Origin: Umezawaea sp049997955 | GTDB taxonomy: Bacteria; Actinomycetota; Actinomycetes; Mycobacteriales; Pseudonocardiaceae | Direction: 5' to 3' | Length of the DNA stretch: 64,000 nucleotides | Assembly (NCBI GenBank): GCA_049997955.1 | Contig: JAEBDY010000006.1 | Span: forward strand, 62,001 to 126,000 | Shown here: positions 16,803-25,844 of the stretch, piece by piece | How positions within the stretch are numbered: position 1 is the first letter of the stretch | Layout of the letters: each line of letters opens with the position of its first letter | Program-made: the position numbers and the translations under genes | Notes under the pieces: generated by a model | The model's input: only the letters and a program-made list of their open reading frames with translations | Told to the model about the DNA's origin: nothing | The model's database searches: none

Positions 16803-19291
16803 CTTCCTGCCACCTCCGGTATACCCAGCGACACCGGAACCCGCTGCCCGCGCTCCTCCCGGAAGGAGATCGTCGGGTCGGGGGTGCCTGGTGCGTTGAC
16901 GAACGAGCTGAAGCGGGAGAGCTTCTCGGGGTCGTCGAGGACGCCGCGCCACTCGTCGGCGTAGCTCGCGACGTGCACCTCCATCGCGGCTTCGAGGTCC
17001 GCGCAGATGCCGAGGCTGTCGTCGACGATGACGGAGCGCAGGTGGTCCAAGCCGCCGTCCATCGCCTCGATCCAGGAGGCGGTGCGCTGCAAGCGGTCCG
17101 CGGTGCGCACGTAGAACATCAGGTACCGGTCGATGAGCTTGACCAGCGTCGCGGTGTCGACGTCGGTGGCGAGCAGGTCGGCGTGCCGGGGCGTGAAGCC
17201 GCCGTTGCCGCCGACGTAGAGGTTCCAGCCGTTCTCGGTGGCGATGACGCCGAAGTCCTTGCTGCGGGCCTCTGCGCACTCGCGGGCGCAGCCGGACACC
17301 GCGGACTTGATCTTGTGCGGTGCTCGCAGGCCGCGGTAGCGCAGTTCCAGCTCGATCGCGAGGCCGACCGAGTCCTGCACGCCGAAGCGGCACCACGTCG
17401 TGCCGACGCACGACTTGATCGTCCGCAGCGCCTTGCCGTACGCGTGGCCGGACTCGAAACCCGCGTCCACCAACCGCTTCCAGATCTCCGGGAGCTGGTC
17501 GACGGTCGCGCCGAACAGGTCGATCCGCTGCCCGCCGGTGATCTTCGTGTACAGGCCGTAGTCCCGTGCGACCTCGCCGATGACGATCAGCTTCTCCGCG
17601 GTGATCTCGCCGCCGGGGATGCGCGGGACGACCGAGTACGTGCCGTTGCGCTGGATGTTCGCCAGGAACTTGTCGTTGGTGTCCTGCAAGGTCGCCTGCT
17701 CGCCGTCGAGCACGTGGCCGCGGTCGAGCGACGCCAGGATCGAGGCGATGGCGGGCTTGCAGATGTCGCACCCGCGGCCGCGGCCGTGCTTGGCGATGAG
17801 CGCGCTGAACGTGGCGATGCCCGCGGCGCGGACGATCTCGAACAGGTCCGCGCGGGAGTGGTCGAAGTGCTCGCACAGCGCGCGGGACTGCTCGACCCCG
17901 CACTCCTCCAGGAGCTTCTTCAGCATCGGCACGCACGACCCGCAGCCGGTGCCCGCCTTGGTGCACGCCTTGATGCCGGGCACGTCCACGCACTCACCGG
18001 AGTGGATCACGTCGGTGATGTCCTGCTTGGTGACCGCTTGGCACGAGCACACCTGCGCGTCCGCGGGCAGCGCCAGTTCGACGCCGCCGGACGACGGCGC
18101 GATCAGCATCACCGGGTCGCCGGGGATGTCGCGGCCGACCAGCGGGCGCAGCAGCGGGTACGCGCCCGCGTCGCCGACGAGGACACCGCCCAGCAACGTC
18201 CTCGCGTCGTCCGACACGACGACCTTCGCGTACGTGCCCGCGACGGCGTCGTTGACCACGACCTCCAGCGCGCCCTCGGTGGCCGCGTGCGCGTCGCCGA
18301 AGCTGGCCACGTCGACGCCCATGAGCTTGAGCTTGGTGGAGGTGTCCGCGCCGGGGAACACCGCGCTGCCGCCGAGGAGGCGGTCCGCGACGACCTCGGC
18401 CATCGAGTAGCCGGGCGCGACCAGCCCGTAGGCGATCCCGCCGATGGAGGCGCACTCGCCGATCGCGTAGACGCTCTCGTCGGACGTCCGGCAGGTCTCG
18501 TCCACGACGATGCCGCCGCGCGCGCCGACCTCCAGGCCGAACTCGCGGGCCAGGTCGTCGCGCGGCCGGATGCCCGCGGAGAACACGACCACGTCCAGGT
18601 CGAGTTCGAGCCCGTTGGACAGCTTGGCGAACAGCCGTTCGCCGTCGCGTTCGATGGAGGACGCCGAGGTGCCGGTGTGCACGGTCAGGTCGAGCTTCTC
18701 GACCAGCCGCTTCAGCAGGCCCGCGCCGCCCTCGTCGACCTGCAGCGGCATCAGGCGCGGGCCGAGTTCCACGACGTGCGGGGACAACCCCAGGCCGCGC
18801 AACGCGTTCGCGGCCTCCAGGCCGAGCAGTCCGCCGCCGAGCACCATGCCCGCCCGCCTGCCGCCGCCATGCGCCTTGGCGACGGTGGCGCGGATGTCGT
18901 CCAGGTCCTCGATGGTGCGGTAGACGTGGCAGCCGGGCAGGTCGCGGCCGGGAACCGGTGGCACGAACGGGAACGAGCCCGTCGCCAGCACCAGCGTGTC
19001 GTAGGGCTGCACGACGCCGCTCGCCGTGGTCACGGTCTTGCCCGCGCGGTCGACGTGCCGCACGGGGTCGCCGAGCCGGAGGTCGACCTCGTCGCCGTGC
19101 GGCGCGAGCGCCAGGTCGGCCGCGTCCCACCTGTCCACGTAGGACGAGAGGGCGACGCGGTCGTAGGCCGGGCGGTTCTCCTCCGCGAACACGACGACCC
19201 GCCACTGGTGGGTGGCGTCCCGGTCGCGCAGTGCCTGCACCAGCCGGTGTCCGACCATCCCGTGGCCGACGACTACGAGCGTTCGCGTCAT
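16799..19291 (-). CDS. nirB: Assimilatory nitrite reductase large subunit NirB
   Basis: 830-residue NAD(P)H nitrite reductase reducing nitrite to ammonia. Domain order: FAD binding (LVVVGHGMVGHRL at the N-terminus), NAD binding (GMVLGGGLLGLEAA, near 150), a BFD-type [2Fe-2S] domain (CSCQAVTKQDI ... CTKAGTGCGSC, about 415-462), two ferredoxin-like half domains, and the siroheme/[4Fe-4S] site with cysteines in KSCVGTTWCRFG and SGCARECAEA (about 625-675). The ATG at 19291 is chosen over the in-frame start at 19327 because the FAD motif begins two residues later and a GGGAGG lies upstream. A GlnR-like box lies 67 bp upstream. Confidence 0.95.
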   Translation of the reverse strand: MTRTLVVVGHGMVGHRLVQALRDRDATHQWRVVVFAEENRPAYDRVALSSYVDRWDAADLALAPHGDEVDLRLGDPVRHVDRAGKTVTTASGVVQPYDTLVLATGSFPFVPPVPGRDLPGCHVYRTIEDLDDIRATVAKAHGGGRRAGMVLGGGLLGLEAANALRGLGLSPHVVELGPRLMPLQVDEGGAGLLKRLVEKLDLTVHTGTSASSIERDGERLFAKLSNGLELDLDVVVFSAGIRPRDDLAREFGLEVGARGGIVVDETCRTSDESVYAIGECASIGGIAYGLVAPGYSMAEVVADRLLGGSAVFPGADTSTKLKLMGVDVASFGDAHAATEGALEVVVNDAVAGTYAKVVVSDDARTLLGGVLVGDAGAYPLLRPLVGRDIPGDPVMLIAPSSGGVELALPADAQVCSCQAVTKQDITDVIHSGECVDVPGIKACTKAGTGCGSCVPMLKKLLEECGVEQSRALCEHFDHSRADLFEIVRAAGIATFSALIAKHGRGRGCDICKPAIASILASLDRGHVLDGEQATLQDTNDKFLANIQRNGTYSVVPRIPGGEITAEKLIVIGEVARDYGLYTKITGGQRIDLFGATVDQLPEIWKRLVDAGFESGHAYGKALRTIKSCVGTTWCRFGVQDSVGLAIELELRYRGLRAPHKIKSAVSGCARECAEARSKDFGVIATENGWNLYVGGNGGFTPRHADLLATDVDTATLVKLIDRYLMFYVRTADRLQRTASWIEAMDGGLDHLRSVIVDDSLGICADLEAAMEVHVASYADEWRGVLDDPEKLSRFSSFVNAPGTPDPTISFREERGQRVPVSLGIPEVAGR

Positions 19292-19357
19292 GTGGACCAA
19301 TCCTCCCTCCGCCCGGCCAATGCTCACCGGGAACCGTGTCGTGCCAGGTGCACGCGT

Positions 19358-19374
19358 GTTGCGCGGGTGTTAAC
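19358..19374 (-). promoter_or_regulatory. GlnR-like box upstream of nirB
   Basis: On the minus strand the site reads GTTAACACCCGCGCAAC, an AC-n9-AC pattern that fits the GlnR box of actinomycetes, 67-83 bp upstream of the nirB start. A GTTAAC half-site also occurs upstream of the nitrate reductase gene. Confidence 0.5.
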
Positions 19375-19407
19375 GCGGACTCACGCCGCACGTCAGGGCG
19401 TTGTGCG

Positions 19408-20763
19408 TCACACGCCCGCGTGCGCGAGGCTCGGCATCCGCACGAAGACCCTGCTCCGCAGGTAGAACCACCACGTGGTGGCCACGCACAGGCCGTAGAA
19501 GACGAGGATGGCGATCAGCGCCGGGGTCAGCGTGCCGCTGCCCTCCAGGGAGAACTTGAAGACCAGGTTCACCAGCACGCCGCCGAACGCGCCGATCGCG
19601 CCCGCGATGCCGACGACCGCCGCGGCCTGCCGCTTGGCGGACCGGACGTCCTCGTCCTGGGTGGCGAAGATCGCCGGGATCATCCGGTAGGTCGACCCGT
19701 TGCCCACGCCCGCCAGCACGAACAGGGCCATGAAGGAGCAGAAGAACAGCGGGAAGCTCCCGGTGTCCACGCTGACCATCACGCCGATCGTGCCGAGCGC
19801 CAGTCCGACGAACGTGGCCAGCGTGATCCGGGCGCCGCCGAGGCGGTCGGCCAGCCAGCCGCCGAGCGGCCGGGCGACCGAGCCGATCAGCGCGCCGAGG
19901 AACGCCAGCGCCACGAACGACTTGAAGTCCACGAAGCTGATCTTGATCAGGGACGGGAAGGCGAACGAGAAGCCGATGAACGAGCCGAACGTGCCGATGT
20001 AGAGGAACGACATGACCCACGTGTGCTTGTTGGACAGCGCCCGCTGGTAGGACACGCCGTCGGGCTTGGCCTGCGTGAGGCTGTCCATGAAGAACCACGC
20101 GCACGCCGTGGCGAGCACGATGAACGGCATCCAGATCAGCGCCGAGTAGGCGAGGTTGATGCCGGTGCCGATGGTGATGACGACGGGCACGATGAGCTGC
20201 GTCACGGCGACGCCGAGGTTGCCGCCCGCGGCGTTCAGGCCGAGCGCCAGGCCCTTCTTGCCCTCGGGGTAGAAGAACGAGATGTTCGCCATGGAGGAGG
20301 AGAAGTTGCCGCCGCCCAGGCCCATCGCGGCGGCGGTGAGCAGGAAGAACCAGAACGGCGTGCCGTCGTTGACGACCGCGAACACCAGCATCGCGCACGG
20401 GATCAGCAGCAGGCCCGCGCTGATCGTCGTCCACGCCCGGCCGCCGAACCTCGGCACCGCGAACGTGTAGGGCACCCGCAGCGCGGCGCCGACCAGGTTG
20501 GGGACGATCAGCAGCCAGAACGTCTGGCCGACGCTGAAGGCGTACCCGACGGAGCCGAGGCTCACCACGACGATGCTCATCAGCACCCAGACGCTGAAGC
20601 CCAGGTTCTCCGCGAGGATCGAGAACGCCAGGTTCTTCCTGGCGACCTTCTTGCCGGACCGCTCCCAGAACTCCGGGTCCTCCGGTTCCCACCGGTCGAT
20701 CCACCGACCGCCACGGGACGCCGACGTGGCTTCGGCGACCTGGGTCTCCACGGCTGTGCTCAT
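19408..20763 (-). CDS. narK: Nitrate/nitrite MFS transporter, NarK family
   Basis: 451-residue major facilitator protein with about 12 predicted membrane helices. Nitrate/nitrite porter signatures are present: GLGGGNFSSSMANISFFYPEGKKGLALGLNAAGGN covers the conserved GN-rich helix (about 140-175), and a second signature GNGSTYRMIPAIF lies near 355. It takes up nitrate or exports/imports nitrite for the reductases next to it. ATG start. The long N-terminal cytoplasmic stretch (about 55 residues, including RWIDRWEPEDPEFW) is usual for actinobacterial NarK proteins. It is transcribed from its own upstream gap, which holds a motif shared with the nitrate reductase promoter. Confidence 0.92.
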   Translation of the reverse strand: MSTAVETQVAEATSASRGGRWIDRWEPEDPEFWERSGKKVARKNLAFSILAENLGFSVWVLMSIVVVSLGSVGYAFSVGQTFWLLIVPNLVGAALRVPYTFAVPRFGGRAWTTISAGLLLIPCAMLVFAVVNDGTPFWFFLLTAAAMGLGGGNFSSSMANISFFYPEGKKGLALGLNAAGGNLGVAVTQLIVPVVITIGTGINLAYSALIWMPFIVLATACAWFFMDSLTQAKPDGVSYQRALSNKHTWVMSFLYIGTFGSFIGFSFAFPSLIKISFVDFKSFVALAFLGALIGSVARPLGGWLADRLGGARITLATFVGLALGTIGVMVSVDTGSFPLFFCSFMALFVLAGVGNGSTYRMIPAIFATQDEDVRSAKRQAAAVVGIAGAIGAFGGVLVNLVFKFSLEGSGTLTPALIAILVFYGLCVATTWWFYLRSRVFVRMPSLAHAGV

Positions 20764-20798
20764 GCGCTGACCTCCTGGAACGGCGTTGTGGAAGACCG

Positions 20799-20816
20799 TA
20801 GGAACGTCCCGTTACC
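20799..20816 (-). promoter_or_regulatory. Shared upstream motif at narK
   Basis: Plus-strand TAGGAACGTCCCGTTACC lies 36-53 bp upstream of narK. It matches the site upstream of the nitrate reductase gene (TAGGAAGGCCCTGTTAAC) at 13 of 18 positions with the same spacing. Probably a binding site of a common nitrogen regulator such as GlnR. Confidence 0.45.
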
Positions 20817-20964
20817 CCGGTGTTCGGACAGGTGTCGGGAGCGGCAACTCCGCCGCACTCGTGGGATTTCGGGCTGTGAGGTCGCGTCGGCAGGTCGGTC
20901 ACCATGTTTCGGCGTCGGCGACGAAGTCCCCGGCGCCGAAGAAATCGGGGCCGAACTGCCGACC

Positions 20965-22422
20965 TCAGGCGACCGAATCGCCGTCTCCGGAGGAGCGGCC
21001 ATCAGCGCGGTTGAGCCAGTCGACGAGTCCGCAGACCGCGTCCTTGCAGCCCCCGCACCCCGTGGTGGCCCGCGTCGCCTCCACCAGGCCCGAGACCGTG
21101 GTCGCCCCACCGCGGTAGGCGGTGACCAGTTGCCCCTTGCTGACGGTGTTGCACTTGCACATCACGGCCGACGCGGGCAGGTCCGCCGGGCTGCCGGCGA
21201 CCTCGGGCGTCAACGCCCGTCCCAGGAGCAGCGCGAGCCGGTCGGTGGGAGCCGCCAGACCCCGGTCGTGGAGCTGCGTGATGGCCGCCGCCGCGTCGGG
21301 TGCGCCGATCAGGATCGCGCCGATCACGAAGTCGTCGCGCAGCACCAGTTTCGCGTACCGGCCGCGGGCGGGGTCCTGGAAGCACAGGACCTCGTGGTCC
21401 GGGCAGTCCAGGTCCACGTGCACGTCACCCAGGGCGGCGAGGTCGATGTCGCGGGCCTTGAGCCTGGTCACCACGGTCGTGCCGCGGTACCGGGCGGCGG
21501 GTGCGACACCGGTCAGCCGGTCGGCGAGCACCGCCGCCTGCTCCCACGCGGGCTGCACGAGCCCGGACACCGTGCCGACGTGCTGGGCGCAGTCGCCGAT
21601 GGCGTGCACGCGCGGATCGTTGGTGCGCAGGGCGTCGTCGACCAGGATGCCCCGGTCCACGGTGATCCCGGCGTCCACGGCGACCTCGGTCGCCGCCCGC
21701 ACCCCGGCCGACACGACGACGAGTTCCGCGGGCACCTGGCTGCCGTCGTCGAGCGCGAGCCCGTCACCCGCCAGGTACTTCACCGCCAGCGAACCCAGCC
21801 GGAACTCGATCCCCAACTTCCCCAACGACCGTGCCAGCACCCGACCGGCGCCCGCGTCGAGCTGCCGTTCCATCAGGTGCCCCACCGGGTGCACGACGGT
21901 GACCAGGCAGCCCCGCCCGGCCAGTCCCCGTGCGGCTTCCAGGCCGAGCAGTCCCCCGCCCAGCACCGCGACGGGCGTGCCCGGCCGAGCGCTCTCGATG
22001 ATCCTTTCGCAGTCTTCGAGGGACCGGAACGACACCACGCCGGGCGCGAGCGAGCCGTCCGGTTCCTGGAGCCCTTCCGTGGGCGGGATCCACGACCGCG
22101 CGCCGGTCGCGAGCACCAGCGCGTCGTACGGCACCTCGTCGGAGCCGTCCACCAGCACCACTCGCCGAGCGCGGTCGATCTCGGTGACCGTCACGCCCAG
22201 CCGCAGGTCCACGCCGTGCTCGGCCGCCCAGTCCTTCCCGTGCAGCCGCACGGAGTCCGCCGTCATCGAACCGGCGACCACGCTCGACAGCAGCACCCGG
22301 TTGTAGGCCGGGTGCCGTTCCTCGCCGAGCACGGTCAGCGCCACCGCCGGATCGCGGCGCAGCACCTCGTCGGCGAACCTCGCCCCGGCCATGCCGTAGC
22401 CGACCACCACGACTCGTCTCAC
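20965..22422 (-). CDS. FAD/NAD(P) oxidoreductase, nitrate reductase electron-transfer subunit (NasB-like)
   Basis: 485-residue protein resembling the front half of NirB. FAD motif VVVVGYGMAGARFADE at the N-terminus, LATGARSWIPP, NAD motif VAVLGGGLLGLEAARG near 150, a second FAD contact VHAIGDCAQH, and a C-terminal BFD-type [2Fe-2S] domain with four cysteines (MCKCNTVSKGQL ... TTGCGGCKDAVC). It would pass electrons from NAD(P)H to the nitrate reductase. GTG start at 22422, overlapping the nitrate reductase stop by 4 bp, so the two are coupled. Unlike NirB it lacks siroheme domains, so it is not itself a nitrite reductase. Confidence 0.87.
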   Translation of the reverse strand: MRRVVVVGYGMAGARFADEVLRRDPAVALTVLGEERHPAYNRVLLSSVVAGSMTADSVRLHGKDWAAEHGVDLRLGVTVTEIDRARRVVLVDGSDEVPYDALVLATGARSWIPPTEGLQEPDGSLAPGVVSFRSLEDCERIIESARPGTPVAVLGGGLLGLEAARGLAGRGCLVTVVHPVGHLMERQLDAGAGRVLARSLGKLGIEFRLGSLAVKYLAGDGLALDDGSQVPAELVVVSAGVRAATEVAVDAGITVDRGILVDDALRTNDPRVHAIGDCAQHVGTVSGLVQPAWEQAAVLADRLTGVAPAARYRGTTVVTRLKARDIDLAALGDVHVDLDCPDHEVLCFQDPARGRYAKLVLRDDFVIGAILIGAPDAAAAITQLHDRGLAAPTDRLALLLGRALTPEVAGSPADLPASAVMCKCNTVSKGQLVTAYRGGATTVSGLVEATRATTGCGGCKDAVCGLVDWLNRADGRSSGDGDSVA

Positions 22423-24458
22423 GCTGGCTCCAATCGGACGGCGCACACCTTGAACTCGGGCATCCGGCTGGTCGGGTCCAGCGCCGGGTTGGTCAGCAGG
22501 TTCGCCCGCCCCTTGCCCGCGAAGTGGAACGGCAGGAACAGCAGGTCGATCCGCATCGAGGCCACGCAGCGGACGCGCGCCTCCATCCGGCCGCGCCGGG
22601 AGACCACCGCGGCGAGCGCGCCCTCGGCGAGGCCCGCGCGGGCGGCGGTGTCCGGGTGCACCTCGACGTACGCCTCGGGCACGGCGTCGTTGAGCTCCGG
22701 CACGTTCCGGGTCTGCGCGCCGGACTGGTAGTGCTGCAACACCCGCCCGGTCGTCAGCTGCACCGGGTACTCGGCGTCGGTCGGCTCGGCCGGGCCCCGG
22801 TGGTCGACCGGGACGAACCTGGCCAGCCCGTCGGGGTGCGCGAAGCGGTCGAGGAACATCCGGGGCGAGCTGCCCGCGCCGATCACCGGCCAGTACAGGG
22901 CTTCCCCGCTCGACAGCCGGTCGTAGGTGGCGCCGGAGTAGTCGGCCGCTCCCCCCTCGGACGCGCGGCGCAGCTCGGTGAACACGTCCTCCGGCTCCAC
23001 CGGGAACCGCTCCTCGGGCTGCCCGAGCCGGATCGCCAGGCCCCGCAGCACGTCCAGGTCGCCGCGCACGCCCTCCGGCGGCTCGACGGCCCGCTGCCGC
23101 AGCAGGATCCGGCCTTCGAGGTTGGTCATCGTGCCGCTCTCCTCGGCCCACTGCGTCACCGGGAACACCACGTCGGCGAGCGCGGCCGTCTCGGACAGCA
23201 CCAGGTCGGCGACCACCAGCAGGTCCAGGTCCGCGAGGCGGTCCTCGACGTGGTCGGAGCGCGGCGCGGACACCACGACGTTGCTGCCGAACACCAGCAG
23301 CGCCTTCGGCCCGGTCGGCGTGCCGAGGGCGTCCAGCAGCTCGTAGGCGGACCGGCCGGGGCCGGGCAGGTCGTCCGGGTCGACGCCCCACACGCCGCCG
23401 ACGTGCGCCCGCGCGGCCGGGTCGTCGATCTTGCGGTAGCCGGGCAGCTGGTCGGCCTTCTGGCCGTGCTCCCGCCCGCCCTGGCCGTTGCCCTGGCCGG
23501 TCAGGCAGCCGTAGCCGGACCCGCGCGTGCCGGGCAGGCCCAGCGCGAGGGCGAGGTTGATCCACGCCGACACGGCGTCCGATCCGCTGGCGTGCTGCTC
23601 GGTGCCGCGGCCGGTGAGGATGTAGGCGTTCCTGGCTTCCGCCAGCAGCTGCACGGCCGCGCGCTGGTCGGACACCGACACCCCGGTGACGCGCTCGACC
23701 CGCTCCGGCCACCAGCCCGCCACGACCCGCCAGGCGTCGTCGAAGCCGGTCGTGCGCTCGGCCAGGTAGTCCTTGTCCAGGTGGCCGTCGGCGACGACGA
23801 CGTGCAGCAGCCCCAGCGCCAGCGCCAGGTCCGTGCCGGGCGCGGGCTGGAGGTGCAGTGTCGCCAGTTCGGCGGTGGCCGTGCGGCGGGGATCGATCAC
23901 GACCAGGTTCGACCGGCGCAGGTGCTGGACGAACGGCGGCATGGTCTCGGCCGGGTTCGACCCGACCAGCAGGATCGCGTCCGCGGCGCCCAGGTCCTCC
24001 ACCGGGAACGGCATCCCGCGGTCCAGCCCGAACGCCCGCATCCCGCCCGCCGCCGCGCTGGACATGCAGAACCGGCCGTTGTAGTCGACCTGCGAGGTGG
24101 CCAGCGCGACCCGCGCGAACTTGCCGAGCGCGTACGCCTTCTCGTTGGTCAGCCCGCCGCCGCCGAACACGGCGACCGCGTCCGGGCCGTGCTCGGCCCG
24201 CAGCTCGCCGAGCCTGTCCGCCACGAGGTCGAGCGCCTCGTCCCAGCTCGCGGGCTCCAGGACGCCGCAGCGGCGGACCAGCGGCGTCGTCAGCCGGGCG
24301 GGGGACGTGAGCAGCGCGGCCGACGTCCAGCCCTTCTGGCACAGGCCACCGCGGTTGGTCGGGAACTCCCGCGGCGACACCTCGCCGTCCGTCAGCGTCA
24401 TCGCGCACTGCAGCGCGCAGTACGGGCAGTGCGTGTCGATGCCGGAGGAGTCAGTCAC
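22419..24458 (-). CDS. Assimilatory nitrate reductase, molybdopterin catalytic subunit
   Basis: 679-residue molybdopterin oxidoreductase of the NasA/NarB/NapA group, reducing nitrate to nitrite. N-terminal [4Fe-4S] site: CPYCALQC (11-18) and CQKGW (about 40-44). The bis-MGD domains follow: DYNGRFCMSSAAAG (catalytic Cys region near 130), LVGSNPAETMP, LTGRGTEQHASGSDAV and GQGNGQGGREHGQKADQLPG. The C-terminal molydop_binding domain contains LTTGRVLQHYQSGAQTR. No Tat signal is present, so it is cytoplasmic and assimilatory. GTG start at 24458. First gene of the two-gene nitrate reductase unit. Confidence 0.92.
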   Translation of the reverse strand: MTDSSGIDTHCPYCALQCAMTLTDGEVSPREFPTNRGGLCQKGWTSAALLTSPARLTTPLVRRCGVLEPASWDEALDLVADRLGELRAEHGPDAVAVFGGGGLTNEKAYALGKFARVALATSQVDYNGRFCMSSAAAGGMRAFGLDRGMPFPVEDLGAADAILLVGSNPAETMPPFVQHLRRSNLVVIDPRRTATAELATLHLQPAPGTDLALALGLLHVVVADGHLDKDYLAERTTGFDDAWRVVAGWWPERVERVTGVSVSDQRAAVQLLAEARNAYILTGRGTEQHASGSDAVSAWINLALALGLPGTRGSGYGCLTGQGNGQGGREHGQKADQLPGYRKIDDPAARAHVGGVWGVDPDDLPGPGRSAYELLDALGTPTGPKALLVFGSNVVVSAPRSDHVEDRLADLDLLVVADLVLSETAALADVVFPVTQWAEESGTMTNLEGRILLRQRAVEPPEGVRGDLDVLRGLAIRLGQPEERFPVEPEDVFTELRRASEGGAADYSGATYDRLSSGEALYWPVIGAGSSPRMFLDRFAHPDGLARFVPVDHRGPAEPTDAEYPVQLTTGRVLQHYQSGAQTRNVPELNDAVPEAYVEVHPDTAARAGLAEGALAAVVSRRGRMEARVRCVASMRIDLLFLPFHFAGKGRANLLTNPALDPTSRMPEFKVCAVRLEPA

Positions 24459-24469
24459 CCGGCCGACGC

Positions 24470-24487
24470 TAGGAAGGCCCTGTTAAC
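24470..24487 (-). promoter_or_regulatory. Shared upstream motif at nitrate reductase gene
   Basis: Plus-strand TAGGAAGGCCCTGTTAAC lies 12-29 bp upstream of the nitrate reductase start. The GTTAAC half-site also occurs at nirB, and the whole 18 bp is similar to the narK site. The closeness to the start codon would fit a site overlapping the promoter or 5' end. Confidence 0.45.
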
Positions 24488-24553
24488 GCTGGAAGGCGGC
24501 GTGTTTCGCCGAAGCGAACTTGCCTGCTCCTGCCGGGCTCGATCGCGGTGAGG

Positions 24554-25351
24554 TCAGAGCAGCTCGGACACCAGGTGCACCGCCCGGTCCAGCCCGCCGA
24601 GCGACTGGCGGCTCGACCTCGGGTGCAGCGCGTGCACGGCGAGCCGGAACAGGGTCGCGCGCAGCAGCACCTGCGGCCAGTCCGGCAGGTGGCCCCAGCG
24701 CTCCACGATGCCCTTGTCGGCCCCGCCCCACGCCAGCGCGTCCACGACGACCACCGCCGCCGCCCACTCGGCGGGCCGCCAGTACGCCGTGAAGTCGATG
24801 ATCGCGGGCGCCATCGTGCCGGAGAACAGCACGTTGCCGAACAGGTCGCCGTGCACGACCTGCGGCTTCGTCGCCACGTGCTTGCGCGACACCGCCAGCA
24901 CCTCGAACATCCGGCCGCCCAGCTCCGGGTCGAGGTCGGGCTTCTCCTCGCCCCACGCGCACCGGTCAGCGACCGCGAACAGGTCCGTCCGCGAACCGAG
25001 GAACCGCGGCTTGGGCAGGTCGGCGGTCGCGTGGTGCAGGCGTTCCGCGACGGCGACGACCTCGTCGTGGCGCGGCTCGGCCCGCCCGGACAGGTACTTC
25101 GTCGCCGCCCAGCCGCCGACCACGTACCGGCCGTCGGTGGACCGCAGCGGGCGGCCGATCCGGAGGTCCGGAACCGACAGCGCGTCGAGGGTCTTCGCCA
25201 CCCAGGTGGCTTCCGCCGGGTTCGTCGCGGGGCGGATCGCCGCGTCCCCGCAGCGCCACACGGGTCCGCCGTCGATCAACTCCGGTTCGGCGTCCCGCGC
25301 GCCGAAGGCCGCGCGGACGTGCGACGGAGGCGGCTCCGGAGTTGGGGTCAC
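24554..25351 (-). CDS. TIGR02569-type protein, aminoglycoside-phosphotransferase-like fold
   Basis: 265-residue actinobacterial protein of the APH/kinase-like fold. The catalytic loop HGDLFGNVLF (about 179-188) and metal-binding IIDFTAYWRP are present, while the N-terminal lobe is shortened (WRCGDAAIRPATN), so ATP binding may be altered. Substrate unknown. I use the GTG at 25351 (VTPTPEPPP); the open frame starts at 25420. In mycobacteria the equivalent Rv3205c also lies between the ATL gene and moeZ, which supports orthology. Confidence 0.75.
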   Translation of the reverse strand: MTPTPEPPPSHVRAAFGARDAEPELIDGGPVWRCGDAAIRPATNPAEATWVAKTLDALSVPDLRIGRPLRSTDGRYVVGGWAATKYLSGRAEPRHDEVVAVAERLHHATADLPKPRFLGSRTDLFAVADRCAWGEEKPDLDPELGGRMFEVLAVSRKHVATKPQVVHGDLFGNVLFSGTMAPAIIDFTAYWRPAEWAAAVVVVDALAWGGADKGIVERWGHLPDWPQVLLRATLFRLAVHALHPRSSRQSLGGLDRAVHLVSELL

Positions 25352-25424
25352 GGTCCGGCACGCTACCTGTCCCCACCGTCCAGGTGGTGGAGGCAGGTCG
25401 TTGCCCACGGGCCGTGCCATCGCA

Positions 25425-25640
25425 CTAGCGGGTGAACAGCACCGCCATGGCGATCAGCCCGAACCCGCTCACCGCGCACCACGACACGAGCGCCACCGGT
25501 GACAGGCCGCCGTCCTCGCGGGCGCGCGCCAGGTCGTCCAGGCGGTCGTTGAAGCGTTCGAGCGGGTAGACCGTCCAGCGCGCGAGCCGGTCCAGCAGCC
25601 GTTCGTAGATCGACCGGAGGCGCGCGAGGTTGGGTGCCAC
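25425..25640 (-). CDS. Small membrane-anchored protein, unknown
   Basis: 71-residue protein from the GTG at 25640: an amphipathic basic N-terminal half (ARLRSIYERLLDRLARW) and one C-terminal membrane helix (about 49-68, VALVSWCAVSGFGLIAMAVLF). No family recognised. It ends 74 bp upstream of the kinase-like gene in the same direction, so the two may be co-transcribed. Confidence 0.5.
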   Translation of the reverse strand: MAPNLARLRSIYERLLDRLARWTVYPLERFNDRLDDLARAREDGGLSPVALVSWCAVSGFGLIAMAVLFTR

Positions 25641-25844
25641 GGCGAAACCGTAACCCGCGAAGTCGACTAAATCCGGACTTCGTGGCCGAATTCTCCGCAT
25701 CGGAGATTGTCAAGCCGCTGACGCGGTTAGTGAAGCACTCACCGGTTCCTCCTTTTGACGGGTTGCCGAATCGCCGTGGAGCCCTATTTTGGAAATTGAG
25801 CCTCGCGGCTTCCCTGCGTTTTCCCTGTTTGCGAGGAGAACCCC

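Noticed and set aside
18958..22731. A 1257-codon plus-strand frame across nirB, narK and the oxidoreductase
   Set aside because: It spans intergenic DNA and several real minus-strand genes without a domain; a GC-skew artefact.
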